Origin: Sympetrum striolatum
Taxonomy: Eukaryota; Arthropoda; Insecta; Odonata; Libellulidae
Length of the DNA stretch: 64,000 nt
Direction of reading: 5' to 3'
NCBI GenBank assembly: GCA_947579665.1
Contig: CANPUZ010000033.1
Coordinates: 496,001 to 560,000 of the forward strand
Each line of letters opens with the position of its first letter. The first letter of the stretch is position 1. This document shows positions 33,760 through 45,300 of this stretch, one piece after another. The translations under genes and the position numbers were made by a program. Under the pieces are notes generated by a model. That model made no database searches, had not been told where the DNA came from, and was given only the letters and a program-made list of their open reading frames with translations.

Positions 33760-34551
33760 TCTATTATATATAGATGCTTCTCCGGATTCATTCATGTATA
33801 TACCTATATAGATAGATAGATAGATAGGATACTAATTCACAGCCTAAACCACCAGCGTGATTGACTTGAAATTTTTACGACGTATTGGCCATAACGTGTA
33901 ACCGCCAGAAAAATTGTGATTTTGATCCTCAGGGTCATGGGTTCGATTCCAGAGGGCCCCAAATTCGCGATTTTCTCCATAAGAATACATGGCGGGGATT
34001 TTCGAAATTTTTTTTGAGGTACTTCCCGGGGAGAGAAAGAGTTGAAACTCGAGGGATCGCTAGAAGCCGTGCGTATCCAACGAAAATCAGAAAAACATCT
34101 TAGAATATAGTCCATGGTTCGATGCTTGGTCGGGACAAAAATCGGCCGTTTAAAATGCATTACGGCGATTTTGAAGATTTTTTTTTGGATCCTTTCCCGA
34201 TAACATGGATATTCGAAACTCGGCACGTGGATAGATATCATGAATATACTTCATAATCAAATTTTACATGTTCGCTGATGGTCCTTGGTTCGATCCCAGA
34301 GGGCCATTTGCACTTCTCACAGCCAATATTTCTGCTTGAATTTTCACACATAGTTAGAGATGGTGATCTTCTATTGTGTTTCATACTAGGTTTACCAGTA
34401 AGGCCCGGGTTCGATGCCAGACGATGAAATTTCAGCGAATTTTAAGAAAAAATTAAATCCTTTTTTTTTTTTTTAAGACCGTCCCGATATGATGCCGATA
34501 TGAAATTAGTATTGCCGATCTGCTTGCAGTATGCAAGCTACATTTTACTCG
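33760..34551 (+). mobile_element. array element 15 (plus), shortened, inverted copy of element 12
   Basis: It starts TCTATTATATATAGATGC, has the same internal monomer deletion as element 12 (joining near 34319), and ends ACTCG at 34551. A TA run follows at 34552-34575. Confidence 0.82.
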
Positions 34552-34579
34552 TATATATATATATATATATATATGAATA

Positions 34580-35715
34580 CGAGTAATATGTTGCTTGCAT
34601 ACTGCAAGCAGATCGAAAACACTAATTTCATATCGGCATTATATCGGTCCTCAAAAAAAAAAAAAAGGATTTAATTTTTTCTTAATATTCGCTGAAATTT
34701 CATTGTCTGGCATCGAACCCGGGTCTTACTGGTAAACCTACTATGAAATAAAATAGAAGATCACCATCCCAAACTATGTGTGAAAATTCAAGCTGAAATA
34801 TTGGCTACAACTGCCTCAAAAGACGTTCTAATTTTCACGAATGTAAATGGCTCTCGGGACTCGAACCAAGGACGGTCTTGGAAATCTAAAAGATGTTTCT
34901 GAAAGTTACTTATGATCTCTATCTATATACCGAATTTCAAGTTTCTATATTATTAGCAAAGGCTTCAAAATAATTCCAAAAATCGGATCAACTTCTGATT
35001 GCAGAGACACCTGGTGTCGAACCCAGGACATGCTGTGAGCTGTGAATGCGCAGATTGATTTATAAAGAGTTGCTCTTGTATCATGCACGGTTTGAAGTCG
35101 ATATCTTTCCGGGAAGTACCTAAATTTTGTTTCCGTTATCTCCGTAAGAAATGCATTGAGAAGTGCAAATGGCCCTCTGGGATCGAACCAAGGACCATCA
35201 GCGAACATTTTAAATTTTAATTTGAAATATATTCATGATATCTAACCTCATGCCGAATTTCAAGTTTCCATGCTATCGGCAAATGGTCCAAATAAAATCT
35301 TCAAAATCGCCACAATGCATTTTAAACGGCCGATATTTGCCCCAACCTAGCATCGAACCAAGGACAATATTCGAAGATGTCTTCTTGATTTTCGTTACAT
35401 ATCCACGGCATCTAGCGATCCCTCAAATTTGAACTCTCTACCTTTCCGGGAAGTGCCTCAAAAAAATTTTCGAAAATCTTCACCATATATCCTTATGGAG
35501 AAAATCGGGACTTTGGGGCCCTCTGGAATCGAACCCATGACACTGAGGTCCAAAATCGCAATTTTTCTGCTGGTTATACGTTATGGCCAATATGTCGTAA
35601 AAATTTCAAGCCATTGGCGCTAGTGGTTTAGCCTGTGACTTTGTATCCTATCTATATACCTATCTATCTATATATATATATGAATGAATCCGGAGAAGCA
35701 TCTATATATAATAGA
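34580..35715 (-). mobile_element. array element 16 (minus), full length
   Basis: Reversed 3' end at 34580 and reversed 5' terminus ATAATAGA at 35715. Bases 35716-35761 are a second reversed 5' terminus without a body. Confidence 0.78.
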
Positions 35716-35761
35716 TATGATATATGAATGAATCCGGAGAAGCATCTATATCTATTATATA

Positions 35762-36806
35762 CGAGTAAAATGTAGCTTGCATACTGCAAGCAGATCGGCA
35801 ATACTAATTTCATATCGGCATCATATCGGGAATGTCCTCAAAAGAAAAAAAAAAAGGATTGAAATTTTTCTTAAAATTCGCTGAAATTTCATCGTCTGGC
35901 ATCGAACCCGGATCTTACTGGTGATCTTACTATGTAGCACAATAGAAGATCACCATCTCTAACTATGTGTGAAAATTCAAGCAGAAATATTGGCTACAAC
36001 TGCCTCAAAAGACGCTCTAATGTTCACGAATGTAAATGGCTCTCGGGACTCAAACCAAGGACGATCTTGGAAATTTAAAAAATGTTTTTGAAAGTTATTA
36101 ATGATCTCAATCCATATGCCAAATTTCAAGTTTCTATATTATTGAGAAAGGTTTCAAAATAATTCCTGAAAATCGGATCAACTTCTGATTGCAGAGACAC
36201 CTGGTGTCGAACCCAGGACACATTGATAGCTATGAATGCATAGTTTGATTTGTTAAGACTGGTTCTTCTATCACGCTAAGTTTTAAGTCGATAGCATGCC
36301 GGGAAGTACCTCAAATTTGTTTCCGTTATCTCCGGAAGAAATGCATTGAGAAATGTAAATGGCGCCCTGGGATCGAACCAAGGACCATCAGCGAATATAT
36401 AAAATTTGATTATAAAATATATTTATAATCTCCAACTCCATGCCGAATTTCAAGTTTCCATGCCATCGGGAAGGGGTCCAAAAAAAATCTTAAAAATCGC
36501 CACAATACATTTTAAACGGCCGATTTTTGCCTCGACCTAGCATCGAACCCAGGATATTTTCCGTAAAACTCATTTATGTTTTCGATAGATCATGACCATA
36601 TATAAAGGCTCCTAGATTTTCGATTCTCTACCTATCCCGGAAGTATTTTTTAAAAATTCCCGAATATCAAAGCAATGCATTTAAACGGGAAAAATCGAGA
36701 CTTTGGGGCCCTCTAGAATCGAACCCATGACACTGAGGTGCAAAATCGCAATTTTTCCGGCGGTTACACTCTATGGCCAATATGTCGTAAAAATTTCAAG
36801 TCAATG
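35762..36806 (-). mobile_element. array element 17 (minus), 5' end lost
   Basis: Reversed 3' end at 35762. The copy stops at 36806 within its first-monomer leader, where orientation switches directly to plus. Confidence 0.75.
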
Positions 36807-37321
36807 TAAATCATACAAGCGCAAGTCTTTACAAATCAAACTGTGCATTCACAGCTAGCAATACGTCCTGGGTTCGACACCAGGTGTCTCTGAAATCAGA
36901 ATTTGATCCGATTTTTAGGAATTATTTTGAAACCTTTCCCACTAAAATAGAAACTTGAAATTCGGCATATAAATAGAGATCATAAATATCTTTCAGAAAC
37001 ATGTTTTAGACTTCCAGGATCGTCCTTGGTTCGAGTCCCGAGAGGCATTAACATTCGTGAAAATTAGAACGTTTTTTGAGGCAGTTATAGCCAATATTTC
37101 TGCTTGAATTTTCACACATAGTTAGAGATGGTGATCTTCTATTGTGTTTCATAGTAGGTTTACCAGTAAGACCTGGTTTCGATGCCAGACGATGAAATTT
37201 CAGCGAATTTTAAGAAAAAATTAAATCCTTTTTTTTTTCTTTTGAGGACCGTCCCGATATGATGCCGATATGAAATTAGTATTGCCGATCTGCTTGCAGT
37301 ATGCAAGCTACATTTTACTCG
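36807..37321 (+). mobile_element. array fragment 18 (plus), 3' half
   Basis: It begins within an inner monomer, carries three cores (near 36870, 37027 and 37176) and ends ACTCG at 37321. Confidence 0.75.
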
Positions 37322-38469
37322 TATAATAGATAGATGCTTCTCCGGATTCATTCATATATATACCCAGATACCCAGATACCCAGATACCCAGATAGGATAC
37401 AAATTCACAGGCTAAACCAAAAGCGTCATTGACTTGAAATTTTTACGACGTATTGGCCATAACGTGTAACCACCAGAAAAAATGTGATTTTGAACCTGAG
37501 TGTCATGGGTTCGATTCCAGAAGGCCCCATATTCGCGATTTTCCCCATAAGATTACATGGCGGGGATTTTCCAAAATTTATTTGAGGCACTTCCCGGAAA
37601 AGGAGAGAGTTGAAACTCGAGGGATCGCTAGATGCCACGCATATCAAAAGGAAACCATAAAGACATCTACGAATATTATCCTTGGTTCGATGCTAGGTCG
37701 GGGCAAATATCGGCCGTTTAAAATGCATTGCGGCGATTTTTAAGATTTTTTTTTTAACCCTTTTCCGATGGCATAGAAACTTGAAATTCTGCATGGCGTT
37801 AGATATCATAATTATATTTCATAATCAAATTTTACATATTCCCTTATGGTCCTTGGTTCGATCCCAGAGGGCCATTTACAATCCTCAATGCATTTCTTAT
37901 GGAGATTACGGAAACACATTTTAGGTGCTTCCCGATATTATATCTACTTGAAACTTTGCATAAGATAAGATCAAGTCATCGCTAATCAAACTGTGAATTC
38001 ACAGCTACCAATGTTTCCTGGTTTTACCACCAGGCGTCTCTACAATCAGTAAATGATCCGATTTTTCAGAATTTTTTGGAACCATATCCCAATTATATTT
38101 AAACTTGAAATTCAGCATACAGATAGAGATTATTGATAAATTTCAGGAACATGTTCTAGATTCCCACGATCGTCCTTGGTTCGAATCCAGAGAGCCATTT
38201 GTATTCGTGAAAAGTAGAACGTCGTTTGAAGCAGTTGTAGCAAATATTTCTGCTTGAATTTTCACACATAGTTAGATATAGTTATCTTCTATTGTGCCGC
38301 TTACTAAGTTCACCAGGAAGACCCGGGTTCGATGCAAGACGCTAAAATTGAAGCGAATTTTAAGAATATTTTCAATCCTTTTTTTTTTCTTTTGAGGACC
38401 GTCTCGATATGATGCCGAAATAAATAATATTGCCGATCTGCTTGCAGTATGCAGGCTACATCGCACTCG
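37322..38469 (+). mobile_element. array element 19 (plus), ATACCCAG microsatellite
   Basis: The 5' region has four units of the 8-bp repeat ATACCCAG at 37360-37391 where other copies have GATA units. The body is complete; the 3' terminus has base changes (GCACTCG). Confidence 0.8.
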
Positions 38470-39625
38470 TAATAGATATATAGATGCTTCTCCGGATTCA
38501 TTCATATATATACCCAGATACCCAGATACCCAGATACCCAGATACCCAGATAGGATACAAATTCACAGGCTAAACCAAAAGCGTCATTGACTTGAAGTTT
38601 TTACGACGTATTGGCCATAACGTGCAACCTCCATGAAAAAGCCGACTTTGAACCTCGGTGTCATGGGTTCGATTCCAGAAGGCCCCAAAGTCGCGATTTT
38701 CCCCATAAGAATACATGGCGGGGATTTTCGAAAATTTTTTTGTGGCACTTCCCGGAAAAGGAGAGAATTGAAATTCGAGGGATCGCTAGAAGCCGTGCAT
38801 ATCCAACGTAAATCATAAAGACATCGTTGAATATGGTCCATGGTTCGATGCTAGGACGGGGCAAATATCGGCCGTTTAAATTGCATTGTGGCGATTTTAA
38901 GATTTTTTTTGGACTTCTTTCCGATAACATGGAAACTCGAAATTCGGCATGGGGTGGGATATTATAAATATATTTCATAATCAAATTTTACATATTCGCT
39001 GATGGTCCTTGGTTCGATCCCAGAGGGCCATTTAAATTCCTCTATGCATTTCTTACGGAGATAACGGAAACAAATTTTTGTTACTTCCCGGTACGATATC
39101 GACTTCAAACTTTGCATATAGAAAGATCAAGTCCATAAAAATCAAACAGTGCATTCACAGCTATCAATGTGTCCTGGGTTCGACACCAGGTGTCTCTGCA
39201 ATCAGAAGTTGATCCAATTTTTAGGAATTATTTTGAAACCTTTGTAAATAATATAGAAACTTCAAATTCGGCATATAGATAGAAATCATAAATAACTTTC
39301 AGAAACATTTTTTAGACTTCCAAAATCGTCCTTGGTTCGAATCCAGAGAGCCATTTAAATTCGTGAAAATTAGAACGTCATTTGAGGCAGTTGTAGCCCA
39401 TATTTCTGCTTGAATTTTCACACATAGTTAAAGATGGTGATGTTCTATTGTGCTGCATAGTAAGTTCACAGTAAAGACCGGGGTTCGATGCCAGACGATG
39501 GAATTTCAGCGAATTTTAAGAAAAATTTCAATCCATCTTTTTATATTGATGGCCGTCCCGATATGATGCCGACATGAAAATAGTGTTGTCGATCTGCTTG
39601 CAGTATGCAAGCAACATTTTACTCG
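38470..39625 (+). mobile_element. array element 20 (plus), ATACCCAG microsatellite
   Basis: As element 19 but with five ATACCCAG units (38510-38549). Complete body, ending ACTCG at 39625. Confidence 0.8.
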
Positions 39626-40788
39626 TATAATAGATAGATGCTTCTCCGGATTCATTCATATATCTATTATATATAGATGCTTCTCCGGATTCATTCATAT
39701 ATATACCCAGATAGGATACAAATTCACAGGCTAAACCAAAAGCGTCATTGACTTGAAATTTTTACGACGTATTGGCCATAACGTGTAACCACTAGAAAAA
39801 ATGTGATTTTGAACCTGAGTGTCATGGGTTCGATTCCAGAAGGCCCCAAAGTCGCGATTTTCCCCATATGATTACATGGCGGGGATTTTCGAAAATTTAT
39901 TTGAGGCACTTCCCGGAAAATCAGAGAGTTGAAACTCAAGGGACCGCTAGATGCCGTGCATAGCCAACGAAAATCGGAAAGACATCTTCGATTATTGTCC
40001 TTGGTTCGATGCTAGGTCGTGGCAAAAATCGGCCGTTTAAAATGCATTGTGGCGATTTTTATGATTTTTTTGGACCCTTTCCCGATGGCATGGATACTTG
40101 AAATTCGGCATGAGGTTGGAGATCATAAATTTATTTCATAATCAAATTTTTTTATTCGCTGATGGTCCTTGGTTCGATCCCAGAGGGCCATTTACATTCC
40201 TCAATGCATTTCTTATGGAGATAACGGAGACAAATTTTAGGTACTTCCCGGCATGATATCGATTTCAAACTTTGCACAAAATAAGATCAAGTCCTTTAAA
40301 ATCATACTGTGCATTCACGGCGTAAATATATTTCCTGGGTTCGACACCAGGCGTCTCTTATATCAGTAGTTGATCCGATTTTTAATAATTATTTTGAGCC
40401 CTATCCCAATAATATAGAAACTTGAAATTCGGCAAATAGATAGAGATCATAAATAACTTTCATGAACATGTTTTATATTTCCAAGATCGTCCTTGGTTCG
40501 AATCCAGAGAGCCATTTACATTCCTGAAAAGTAGAACGTCGTTTGAGGCAGTTGTAGCCAATATTTCTGCTTGAATTTTCACACATAGTAAGAGATGGTG
40601 ATTTTCTGTTGTGCTGCATAGTAAGCTTACCAGGAAGACCCTGGTTCGATGCCAGACGATTAAATTGAAGCGAATTTTAAGAATATTTTCAATACCTTTT
40701 TTTTACTTTTGAGGGCCGTCCCGATATGATGCCGACATGAAATTATTGTTGTCGATCTGCTTGCAGTATGCAAGCTACATTTTACTCG
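39626..40788 (+). mobile_element. array element 21 (plus), doubled 5' block
   Basis: Two successive 5' blocks (GATGCTTCTCCGGATTCATT at about 39637 and 39677) and a single ATACCCAG unit precede the body. It ends ACTCG at 40788. Confidence 0.8.
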
Positions 40789-41923
40789 TATACCTATATA
40801 GATAGATAGATAGATAGATAGGATACAAATTCACAGCCTAAACTACAAGCGTCATTGATCTGAAATTTTTATGACATATTGGCCATAACGTGAAACCCCC
40901 AGGAAAAAAGAGACTTTGATCCTCAGTGTCATAGGTTCGATTCCAGAGGGCCCCAAATTCCCGATTTTTCCCGTTTGAATGCATTGCCGTGATTTTCGGG
41001 AATTAAAAAAAAATACTTTCCGGATAGGTAGAGAAGTAAAACTCAAGGTGCCTATATTTATGGTCTTGGACTTTCGAAAACATCAATGACTTTTACAAAA
41101 GTTATCCTGGGTTCGATGCTAGGACGATGCAAAGATCTGCCCTTTAAAATACATGGGAGCCGTTTTTCATTATTTTTTTAGATGCACTTATCGAAATGAT
41201 AGGATGTTCGTGCTTGGCTGGAAGATGTATGGTACGAATAAGTTTTAGAAAAAAATTTTCATAAGACCGTACTGTTCCTGGGTTCGAAGCCAGAGCACAA
41301 TAACGTTTCTCTCATAAGGAATATAAAGGAAAAGTAGGACGTCATTTGAGGCAGTTGTAACCAATATTTCTGCTTGAATTTGCATACGCGGTTAGAGATG
41401 GTGTTTTTCTTTTGTGCTGCATAGAAAGTATTGCCTGAAAGACCCGGGTTCGATGCCGGGCAGTAAAAATATCACCCATATATAATACTATGGGGTATCT
41501 TTTCATAATTTTTTTATGCATTTTTCGATATGTAAGGGAGCTCTTGCTTAGATGGAAGATGTATATTAACACTTTGTTTAAGAAAAAAAATAGATAAGAC
41601 CATGCTGTTCCTGGGTTCGATGCCAGAGCACATTATAATTTCTCAAATAAGGAGTGTATGTGAATAGTAGGACGTCGTTTGAGGTAGTTGCACCTAATAG
41701 TTTTGCTTGAATTTTCACACATAGTTTGATATAGTAATTTTCTATTTTGCTGCATAGTAAGTACACCAGGAAGACCGGGGTTCGCTGCCAGGTGATTAAA
41801 TTGCAGCGAATTCTACGAATATTTTGAATTTTTTTTTTCTTTTGATGTCCGTCCCGGTATATGATGCCGATATGAAATTAGTGTTGTCGATCTGCTTGCA
41901 GTATGCAAGCTACATTTTACTCG
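40789..41923 (+). mobile_element. array element 22 (plus)
   Basis: The left junction is the same as in elements 6 and 7 (TATACCTATATAGATAG). The monomers are of the solitary-copy type, and the copy is highly similar to 19.38-20.30 kb and 27.2-27.9 kb. It ends ACTCG at 41923. Confidence 0.8.
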
Positions 41924-42020
41924 TATATATATATATATATATATAAGGGATCAAAATTCTAACCATGTTCCACAAGTGCCAATGCCTTGAAATTTTTACG
42001 ACATATTGGCCATAACGTGT
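41924..42020 (+). mobile_element. array fragment 23 (plus), first 100 bp only
   Basis: A TA run is followed by the second-type 5' body (GGGATCAAAATTCTAACC) and breaks off at GGCCATAACGTG. The next bases belong to the G-rich repeat at the edge of the large inverted repeat. Confidence 0.75.
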
Positions 42021-42024
42021 TATC

Positions 42025-42310
42025 TCTATCTAAGCCAACTCTCTCAACGACCTCCTTCCCAATCACGTCCCCCGACCCCCAACCCTTACGCCCTAACTTC
42101 AGACTCCCTCCCTTAACAACCTCACAGGATGTTTTCCCACGACGACCTCCCCCCGACGTCCTCATCGGACGCTTACCCCCGAGGACCTCCCCGTTTGCCT
42201 TACCCCTGGCTTATCTCGACGCTTTCTCCATAGCCCACCCCTAAACCCATCTCCCCACGAGTTCGCCCGACTTTACCTTTATTTATTTTGCCTGGAGCAG
42301 ATGAGGCCTA
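42025..42310 (-). repeat. G-rich dispersed repeat, minus copy
   Basis: In minus orientation it opens with TAGGCCTCATCTGC, then AAATAAATAAAGG, then GGGGAGATGGGTTT, and continues as G-rich DNA full of GTCGNNGGG-like units. The same order is found at 58405-58920 on the plus strand. An 85-codon open frame on the plus strand is a by-product of the low-complexity sequence. Confidence 0.7.
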
Positions 42311-45300
42311 TTGCCCCTCTTCTCTGCCCGTGTATGCTCTTTTGAGCAAAATACAAAATTAATACATTGATAGTTACATACATAAATAATTACATACTCA
42401 AATAATCACCTTACATGACAGTTATAAATACATAATGAAGATTAAATATACATATATAGTATATAGATTCCAAATTCGTTAAGAATCAGAAAGATTGGGG
42501 AGATGGACCAAAATATATAATTGATAATTTTATGCGTTGATAAATAAAGGAGTAACATCATTGAAAATGGAATAAACACATAATTGATGAATGAAATATA
42601 ACAACAAATTGTTCTTTTACGTGCATCACCATGAGTCCATTGAAGAAAAAACTTAATAATGGTTAAATGATATAAGTAGAAATAAGTCCATTGATTTGTT
42701 CAAAGTGTGATTCAATAAATAGTTAAGTTAATAAGTTAACTTCACGGTTCACTTTCACTTCACTTCATAAGTCACGTTTTTTATTCCTCAAGGAAGTGTT
42801 TATTTTGCTCTTCCCCGGTAAAAATTCATCCTGACGCAGACGCCATCCCTCGTCGGACTTCGAACTCAGTCTCCTGAAGATGTCCTCCAACGCCGTTCCT
42901 CGAGGCAAAATAACATGTCTATTATTCACCAAGAACAAAACATAGTCGATGACAACACATTCACGTCAACTCCGGTAACGTAATCCGGGAACGGTATAAG
43001 CGGAGGCCACGCTAAGAACTACAGCGAATTGCATGTTTGTTATAACGCAATATTATTTATCGTATAAACTCAATAAGCAAAATGTGAAATTGGAGAAATT
43101 ATCCTATTTCGCTATTATGTATCTTTACTAAATATTTTAATTGAGGTACATATATTATACCACATTTAGGATGAATTTATATAAAACCTAATTGAATATA
43201 TAATAAGCGTGATTTACCGGAACAAATAAAAGCGACAGGTATGTGCGAAGAACATTTATGATATTGAATACATGAAAGTTTAACCGACGAAGATTTTTGT
43301 ATTGTGCTTTTTTTGATAATAAATTGATTTTTATTATTTAACCTGAAAACGAAGTTAGGCTTCATTTTGTCCGTCGAGTAGAGCACAAATTATAAATTTA
43401 ACAATGCGATTAAAAATATGGGTATTTTTCTCCACTAAAGCGACAAAGGAATTTAAGAGGGAAATTTTGAAATTCAAAAAATGCCGAAAGCTTGGGAGAT
43501 TTTACGATGCATTGTTATCATAATTGCGGGTGTCCTACACTGCAGTGCATGAAGCTGGGGAAACCTCATCAAAAACGATATTAACGTCTTAAAACTCCTT
43601 CGTTATTTCTTTGCATTAACATGCTTAAGTTGGAAATTGTTTAAAGCCGCAAATATGAAATGCCAAGGAGTTCAAAACGGCGTGAACTTTAAGAAACTCT
43701 CTTCATCTTAATCAAACTGTCTGATTAGTGATTGATTACTTAAATAATGAATTCAGACTAATAAGTAAAAAACATTATTGGAAATCATTAATTATTTCTA
43801 CTTTAACAATACCCAGGCGTGCTTCATGATCTATGGGACAGTTGAATATCCTTTAAAGTTTACTCTGAGATCAAAGGAAAAACAATAAAGAATCATAAAA
43901 TTAGAGATTCTTGCGGAAGTTAACGGATAAATATAGCTACAAATCCGAATAATGATTACAAATTTTCAATTTCAATTGAATTCATTGAAGCTAAAGGATC
44001 CACAATTAAAACAATACTAATCATCTGTATGATCCTTCGTCGTCTTTATGTATGCATATGCTTAAGTTTTAAATTATTGTTAACCGGCAACGTATCGTAC
44101 AATGCAAAGTAGTGCAAACTTACTTTAACTATCTATCCATCACAAACGAACAGTAGGCAGTGGGATTAGTGAGGAAAAAGGATAGATATGCTACCCGAAT
44201 TTTTCTATGAGATCATCGATATCTAAAAATTTATAAAACAGTAATTACATAAGCTAAGAAGAGGAGTTATTCAAGCCTAACCTCACGCCATAGCTTCACT
44301 ACAGACTCTTGGAACAATATAGGAAACAAATTCAATTAAAGATGTTTTCAGTGTCAGAGATTATAAATGAAGAAAAAGACCTTGAACTTGTGAAAAGTAT
44401 GCTCAACAATAAGGATTCATCCGTGGTAGTAATCTTCGTCATCTAATTATTCATTAATCGATGTGTGAATCGGCGATCGGTAACTTTGATTATAAATAAA
44501 TATAAAAGTGACTCCACGTAAGTCAGGGATCTTTAGTTAGCTCTATTCAAGAATATGATACAAGCGAAATCAAGATTGAAACTCAATCACGTAAGGAATT
44601 GGAAACGTACTGCGTTGTTAAAAATACAAGAGATGATCCGCTCATTAAACATCATGCAGCAACGTTTTAAACTAAATAATGGCGTACTATTAGGTTAAAA
44701 TATAATTTTAAAAGTACTAACCTTTATTGCGAATCCGGAAGAGTTCATTTGATGACCCTTCGCTGGAGGAACGTTTTTTATTGCATCCGAGACACACGGA
44801 AGAATCATCACCCGGAATAGATGGAACGAACTCCCTCAAAACATGAAAAAAGAAAAAAACGTGAATAAATTAAGCAGGTTATTCAATATTTACGGAAAAT
44901 ATAGTACGATGCGTGTATCAAAGAAAGCAGATGTTATTACCGATCTTAATGTCTTAAGACAAGGTACGATACAAAATCGAAGAAGTTTGGGAGATATCGC
45001 TTCGGAATTACAATCAATTCATTTGGGATAAAAAGCAGAGATATGTTGACTGAAATGTATCTAACATAAAACACTAAAGGCTGTTTATGGAATTCCAATT
45101 CATAATAATAATTTGGATTCACAAAATAATTTTTTATGAATAAAAATATTACGTAATGCAAAAATATTACTCGTGAAAATGAAATCAAGGAAATATTGCT
45201 CAATTTCGTTGCGTTGAGTAGTCTTATAAGTTGTAACTTACTATAGTTCTAATTTGATTAATATTTCATGACTACGGCGGAGACACAATCTAACGGAGAA

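Larger units (their letters stand above)
18797..42020. repeat. 23-kb nested array of Helitron-like elements with B-box monomers
   Basis: The whole interval consists of copies of the element defined at 15168-16324, listed one by one below. Full copies are 1.1-1.16 kb and carry six monomers. Two body subfamilies exist: one opens GGATACAAATTCACAGCC, the other GATCAAAATTCTAACCATG. Monomer sets also differ, one close to the solitary copy and one with cores such as GGTTCGATCCCAGAGGGCC and GGTTCGACACCAGG. Junctions repeatedly lie inside another copy's AT-rich 5' end, at an A^T step. Open reading frames of 60-134 codons here recur on both strands because the monomers recur. They have no domain and are not genes. 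Confidence 0.85.

Noticed and set aside
18600..41000. Dozens of open frames of 60-134 codons within the array, several nearly identical on both strands
   Set aside because: They recur because the monomers recur, appear in several frames and both orientations, and have no domain or start context. They are by-products of the repeat.
15233..42020. Regularly spaced repeats as a CRISPR array
   Set aside because: Spacing of about 150-177 bp, related sequence between the cores, eukaryotic transposon context and no cas genes exclude this.
15233..42020. B-box-like cores as CENP-B boxes of a centromeric satellite
   Set aside because: TTCG and CGGG are both present, but in the order CGGGTTCG and not in the spacing of the CENP-B box. 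The tRNA B-box match is better.
15233..42020. Functional tRNA genes at the TTCGA cores
   Set aside because: Only the T-loop-like part is present. There is no acceptor stem or anticodon arm around most cores.
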